A stretch of 64,000 bases of DNA from Apostichopus japonicus (lineage: Eukaryota > Echinodermata > Holothuroidea > Aspidochirotida > Stichopodidae): the NCBI RefSeq assembly GCF_037975245.1, contig NC_092574.1, positions 27,512,713 to 27,576,712 of the forward strand. The letters are read 5' to 3'. Position numbers and translations under genes: made by a program. The notes below the pieces were generated by a model that did not search any database, was not told the DNA's origin, and was given only the letters and a program-made list of their open reading frames with translations. This document shows, piece by piece, positions 59,150 to 64,000 of this stretch; within the stretch, counting starts at the first letter, position 1, and every line of letters begins with the position of its first letter.

Positions 59150-59665
59150 TACCTTGTATATACTTCATAAACTTGATTTCTGAAGACTCGTCAGAAGGAT
59201 TGTGTTGTTGATGGTGTTGCTAGTTTTCCAGGACATTACTACTGTTAAAAGCCACTTCTGAAGGAACTTCATTGGCTCCTGATCAGCTACAGAATCCAGT
59301 ATAAACTACTTCTCATCTTTTGTGCTCATCATCTGGAACAGCCTGTGTACCTGTCACAACTTCTCTTGCCATATACTCCCAACTCGCACACTTCGTTCCT
59401 CCAACAAACTGTATTTAACTGTTCCTAAACCACGATTGAAGACCTATGGTTACAGAAGCTTCGAATACTCTGGGTCTTATCTCTGGAACAAGTTACCAGA
59501 TCACATCCGAACATGCTACTTTCTACTTTCTAAAGTCTACTTAAGACCCATTTTTTCACTTACTTCTTTTGTAAATTAATTTACTTTCTTTGTAGAGCGC
59601 TTTGAGCACTGACTTTTGTTAACTGATTTGACGCTATATAAGTCCCATTAATTATTATTATTATT
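59150..59665 (+). mobile_element. 3' end of a CR1/L2-like LINE, truncated at its 5' end
   Basis: Holds the C-terminal coding end of a reverse transcriptase, then a short untranslated region with GAGCGCTTTGAGCAC, GACGCTATATAAGTCCC and a terminal (ATT)n at 59646-59665. 5' truncation and a microsatellite-like 3' end are typical of target-primed LINE insertions. The 3' tail resembles that of the SINE at 15381-15793. Confidence 0.85.
59165..59579 (+). pseudogene. Reverse transcriptase C-terminal fragment, frameshifted
   Basis: Three frames each carry part of one protein. About 59190-59255 has RRIV...DITTVK. At 59258-59410 follows LKELHW then RIQYKLLLI and PVYLSQLL. From about 59380, in another frame, come TRTLRSSNKLYLTVPKPRLK, TYGYRSFEYSGSYLWNKLP and the stop at 59577. 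The order LHW - YKLL - YL..LL - LRSS - P+.+LKTYG.R+F - WN.LP is the well-known C-terminal signature of CR1/L2/Jockey-type non-LTR retrotransposons. At least two frameshifts and internal stops show it is dead. The endonuclease and the polymerase core are missing. Confidence 0.85.
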
Positions 59666-59675
59666 CACCTAGCTC

Positions 59676-60530
59676 AGACCTGGACACGACTACTACTATA
59701 AGAAACCTTGACTGGCTCAGACCTGGACACGACTACTATTGTAAAACACCTTGACTGGCTCAGACCTGGACACGACTACTATATTATAAGATGTCCACTT
59801 CAACTGGCTCAGACCTGGACACGACTACTATTGTAAAACACCTTGACTGGCTCAGACCTGGACACGACTACTACTATAAGAAACCTTGACTGGCTCAGAC
59901 CTGGACACTACTACTATTGTAAAACACCTTGACTGGCTCAGACCTGGACACGACTACTATATTATAAGATGTCCACTTCAACTGGCTCAGACCTGGACAT
60001 GACTACTATTGTAAGACACCTTGACTGGTTCAGACCTGGACACGACTACTATTGTAAAACACCTTGACTGGCTCAGACCTGGACACGACTACAATATTAT
60101 AAGATGTCCACCTCAACTGGCTCAGACCTGGACACGACTACTATTGTAAGACACCTTGACTGGTTCAGACCTGGACACGACTACTATTGTAAAACACCTT
60201 GACTGGCTCAGACCTGGACACAACTACTATATTATAAGATGTCCACTTCAACTGGCTCAGACCTGGACATGACTACTATTATAAAAAAACCTTGACTGGT
60301 TCAGACCCGGACACGACTACTATATTATAAGATGTCCACCTCAACTGGCTCAGACCTGGACACGACTATTATTATAAGACACCTTGACTGGCTCAGACCT
60401 GGACAGGACTATTATTATAAGACACCTTGACTGGCTCAGACCTGGACACGACTACAATTATAAGCCACGTTGACTGGCTCAGACCTGGACACGACTACAA
60501 TTATAAGACACTTTGACTGGCTCAGACCTA
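59676..60530. repeat. Minisatellite with alternating 43-bp and about 48-bp units, about 19 copies
   Basis: The core GACTGGCTCAGACCTGGACA then CGACTACTAT is followed either by TGTAAAACACCTT or by ATTATAAGATGTCCACTTCA. The two unit types alternate in a pattern (about two or three short, one long) that itself repeats, a small higher-order structure. Confidence 0.95.
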
Positions 60531-62240
60531 TAAACATATGAATGAAGTTAAAATTTCTTAATGCTGGTTTGCATTTGATTTGGGAGTAATGATTGGAGAG
60601 TATTGCTTGCCAGAATGTTATGTTATGTTGCCAACTATGAGACTTGATGTAAAGGTGTTGATTAAACTATCATCAACTTGAATTGTTGTTTCTTGTAACA
60701 AGAAAGTAAGCATCTGTAAGAGTAGCACAAGATTGGTTTCGTTCCTATGAATGAGAAACACCTCTGTAAAGAATTTCCAATCAATTTATTACTTATATAC
60801 TTACTGTGAATAATAAGAAATGCTCATGCTAAGTTCATCTCAATATTCATATAAAGCATCATTTACATTTGTTATACTACATAGAATGATAGAGATATGT
60901 TTTTATTTATTCTACATATTTTCCTTCTCCATCAAATTTCTGTGCTAGTTTATGATTTATGTTTCAGATGATCAAGTCAACACCAGTCACTTGAGTTTTA
61001 CTGGTGAGAGCAATCCTTCATCTCAACATGCAGATGACAGGACCCACTGTAATTGCAATGTTATGACGCCTGATAAATTGGGATTTTGGCTATAACTGGA
61101 ATAGGAGAGACCTACTCATGTGCACTGCCCTTAATTAACCCAGAGCAAAAAGACATAAAAGTAGCTCTGTTTGCAGAATTGTTCAAGTGAGGGAGCCAGC
61201 ATCATGCTGAGCCAAGTCTGTGTATTAAATCTGCCTTGTTTTTATGAGGTGATCTGTGAACTAATTTCAAGCATAGTAACAATTCTAGGAGCATTGACCG
61301 CCAAATGAGTTGGTCCTCATAAATCTTCTTGCTTACAACAGAGGTTCTGAAAGACTCACAGTGTAGGATAGTGTGTCAGAGGATAGGAATGTGTACAACA
61401 GCTGGTTATCCCACTAAAGCAGAGATAAACATTAAAGGGGAGATTATGAACTGTCTAGTCAGGTAAACAATTGTGTGTAAGGAAAACTAATCAAGAGACC
61501 AAATAAAAAGTTCTTAGGAAATAAGAAGTACATGTATTTTTCATATTCATTCTTATATTACTATGGCAACAATGGGATGGTGGTGGCAAGAGTTTTATTA
61601 CCAGAAAGGTGGGGGTGGTTATGAATGGTACCAAAATCATTGGTAGGGGGTTGGGTAAGAAGGTTGTTTTTTCTTTCATTTATGAAACATTGAAACTTAC
61701 TACTTATAGAGGTGTGGATTTTATTAACTCTTGGGTAAGAACACTGACCATTATTTTGAGGATTTAAAGGAATTGTCTGGTGGAAGATTTTGATACATTG
61801 TCCTTGTAGTAATTATTTTTCTCTTTCTAACCATGTAAAAATTGTCCCCATTCGACGTTTTCTTCTTGTAGAAATCTGGTTTTCAAATTCACCAGTTTCT
61901 CACCAAAAGTACCGTTTGTTCGAACGCTTCAATATGGTGATTGACGTAGTGCTTGCAGATAGGCAAAACAGGCGACTTGAAGTTAGCACTCCCAATTCCG
62001 CAGCAAATTAACTCACGTGTAAGCACATTGGATTGCCTCATATATATAACGTACATACTCGCGAACGTATATACTACGATGCTCAGTTGGTGTACTTGTA
62101 TAGCGTTACACATAGTACACTCACACTCAAACCACAGTTCATAAACTGTTCTTCGAAATCGCTGAAATAAAATTCACGGATCAAATTAACAGTAAAAGGA
62201 AACTTGTAAAGTATTCGTTAAACCGAAAGATGAAACTTGG
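60531..62240. other. Unique DNA without a recognised gene
   Basis: Short frames only; no repeat or transposon end recognised. Confidence 0.5.
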
Positions 62241-62252
62241 CGGGATCGATGT

Positions 62253-62785
62253 CATCGCAGAACTGTCCGATTGTAAACGTTAGGGTAGCCTATACACGCG
62301 AACATTCTTCGCGCTGGAGCTGGATACCGCGATGTATAAACAACGAAGAGCCTGCTGTTAAAACTTATCTTGTGTTACACAAAGACCACGAAACCACCGA
62401 TCTACTACATATATTGCGGCTTAAGGAGTTTTTTAAATCATATCTAATTTATAAGAAATTTCACCGGAAATTATTGAAGAAATTGATCGAATCGTTGTCA
62501 GAGCAGAATATATAGCACTGAGAAGCTTAGGCTTCGCAGAACTGTCCGATTGTCAATGTTTGAGTATAGCCTACATGCGAACATTTTTCGCGTTGGAGCT
62601 GGATAGCGCGATGTATAGCCTGAACAACTCAGAGTCTGCTGTTAAAATTTACCTTCTGTTACTCAAAGACCACGGAACCATCGCTCAAGTACATGGCGGC
62701 TTAAGGAGTTTTTGAAAACATATCTAATTTTTAAGAAATTTCACCGGAAATTAAGGAAGAAATTTATCTGTATACAAACGCTGTT
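62253..62785 (+). repeat. Two diverged copies of a roughly 245-bp segment
   Basis: CGCAGAACTGTCCGATTGT starts copy 1 (62258) and copy 2 (62537). They continue alike to CACCGGAAATTA...AAGAAATT (to about 62502 and 62770), roughly 80% identical by eye. Copy 1 keeps a 92-codon plus-strand frame. Copy 2 has frameshifts and stops, but in one frame gives a related peptide (RLKEF-KTYLI-KKFHRKL). In that part every base difference between copies changes the amino acid, which argues against selection on a protein. Confidence 0.85.
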
Positions 62786-63205
62786 TTGTTGTGATTACCG
62801 TATAGGTACTGTGCGGAGGGTGGGTTATGACGCAATCTGCTATGGCAGAGCTGACGTCACGTATTGTACTGTTCAAATCATATTTGAAATGTCTATCCAT
62901 AACGATTAAAAAATCGTTTCTCTGTCAAACGCAACATTAGCGTTCTCATACTTTGACAACATGTTTGGAAAATTATTTACTATTTTTTAAGGTAACTTCT
63001 TTGGGCCACCAGACAATCCTTTTAAGGGACTGTTACTAAAATACTTCACTTCCTTTCTTTGTGTTTCACTGTTAAGGTTGTAAGTTTACAACATTCTTAC
63101 AAAATAGTGGTTTATTAAAGTTTCCCACCTGTGATACAGTGCTATTGTATGAATTCTTGCTATTATGTTCATGTGTTCATTCTCTTGTACTTGTAATCTG
63201 TTCTA
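62786..63205. other. Unique spacer
   Basis: Nothing recognised. Confidence 0.45.
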
Positions 63206-63206
63206 A

Positions 63207-63775
63207 CCAGGGAGATTGTCTTCTCATGTTCTTAGCAGGGAGCTGGTCAGCTCATGTTCTTAGCAGGGAGCTGGTCTCATGTTCTTAGCAGGGAGCTGGT
63301 CAGCTCATGTTCTTAGCAGGGAGCTGGTCTCATGTTCTTAGTAGGGAGCTGGTCTCATGTTCTTAGTAGGGAGCTGGTTTCATGTTCTTAGCAGGGAGCT
63401 GGTCTTATGTTCTTAGCAGGGAGCTGGTCTTATGTTCTTAGCAGGGAGCTGGTCTCATGTTCTTAGCAGGGAGCTGGTCTTATGTTCGTAGCAGGGAGCT
63501 GGTCAGCTCATGTTCTTAGCAGGGAGCTGGTCAGCTCATGTTCTTAGCAGGGAGCTGGTCAGCTCATGTTCTTAGCGGGGAGCTGGTCATCTTATGTTAA
63601 GTTCTTAGTAGGGAGCTGGTCTCATGTTCTTAGTAGGGAGCTGGTTTCATGTTCTTAGCAGGGAGCTGGTCTTATGTTCTTAGCAGGGAGCTGGTCTTAT
63701 GTTCTTAGCAGGGAGCTGGTCAGCTCATATTCTTAGCAGGGAGCTGGTCTCATGTTCGTAGCTCGGAGCTGGTCT
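63207..63775. repeat. Minisatellite, 24-30-bp unit, about 22 copies
   Basis: The unit is TTAGCAGGGAGCTGGTCTCA plus TGTTC. Longer units insert AGCTC after GGTC, giving GAGCTGGTCAGCTC, a small inverted word. The first unit reads AACCAGGGAGATTGTC, close to one arm of the micro-palindromes. Confidence 0.95.
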
Positions 63776-63837
63776 TGAATACAACTGAGGGAATGACAAA
63801 GCTATTCCTGTGTGCACTGTTTTCCCTCAACACAATA

Positions 63838-64000
63838 TATCCTGACAATTTTAGCTTGAAATAACCAGTATAGTACAAGGACCTTTAATCTTGAAAATAT
63901 ATTATCTTGACATAACCAGTACAGTACAAGGACCTTAAATTGTGACAATATATTATCTTGACATAACCAGTACAATACAAGGACCTTAAATTGTGACAAT
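63838..64000. repeat. Tandem repeat, about 51-bp unit, at least three copies, cut by the window end
   Basis: TTGACATAACCAGTACAGTA then CAAGGACCTTAAATTGTGAC and AATATATTATC recur. The array continues past 64000. The 17-codon period keeps a minus-strand frame open. Confidence 0.93.

Overview
The window is eukaryotic nuclear DNA, most likely from a marine invertebrate animal; an echinoderm or hemichordate would fit, but the phylum is a guess. It is AT-rich and has no operons, Shine-Dalgarno sites or dense open frames. It carries one clear spliced protein-coding exon, GT/AG splice signals, a tRNA-headed SINE, a LINE 3' end, a U2-snRNA-derived element, many hAT-type non-autonomous DNA transposons, and a very large amount of minisatellite DNA.

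The only confident gene is on the minus strand at 29321-30752: the first coding exon (477 codons) of a large protein. It has a serine-rich, probably disordered N-terminal part and an armadillo-like segment resembling the GBD/FH3 (DID) region of formins, perhaps INF2-like. A splice acceptor lies just upstream of its start region and a strong phase-1 donor ends it. Its 5' non-coding exon(s) must lie to the right and its remaining exons to the left; none was recognised here.

Layout. 1-6.5 kb: two large minisatellites (45-bp units; 53/125-bp units). 6.5-9.9 kb: unique AT-rich DNA. 9.9-13 kb: 60-bp and 30-bp arrays. 15-18.6 kb: a tRNA-type SINE, simple repeats and a 1-kb hAT-type element with a perfect 8-bp target duplication. 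21.5-24.5 kb: a 2,985-bp DNA transposon with an 8-bp duplication, GC-rich minisatellites in inverted orientation at both ends, an internal inverted repeat and a broken putative transposase fragment. 25.6-27.4 kb: 36-bp array. 29.3-30.8 kb: the formin-like exon. 31.5-35.6 kb: a 71-bp array, the U2-derived element, a 33-bp array and (AT)n. 36.5-45 kb: foldback and hAT-type elements that share an internal module. 45-53 kb: mostly unique, featureless DNA. 53.3-64 kb: a 100-bp array, a nest of hAT-type elements (55.3-58.8 kb), a LINE 3' end and further arrays up to the window edge.

The most unusual observation is a set of tiny palindromes (27-36 bp, ends CCAGGG...CCCTGG or CCATGG...CCATGG). Three of four are flanked by 5-bp direct repeats. 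One sits inside a tandem array whose neighbouring units preserve the empty site, so it is directly readable as an insertion. Two other points stand out: the SINE and the LINE share a 3' tail, and the U2-derived element keeps the branch-point-recognition segment of U2 followed by three hairpins. No interacting gene system is visible; the interest lies in the mobile and repeated DNA.
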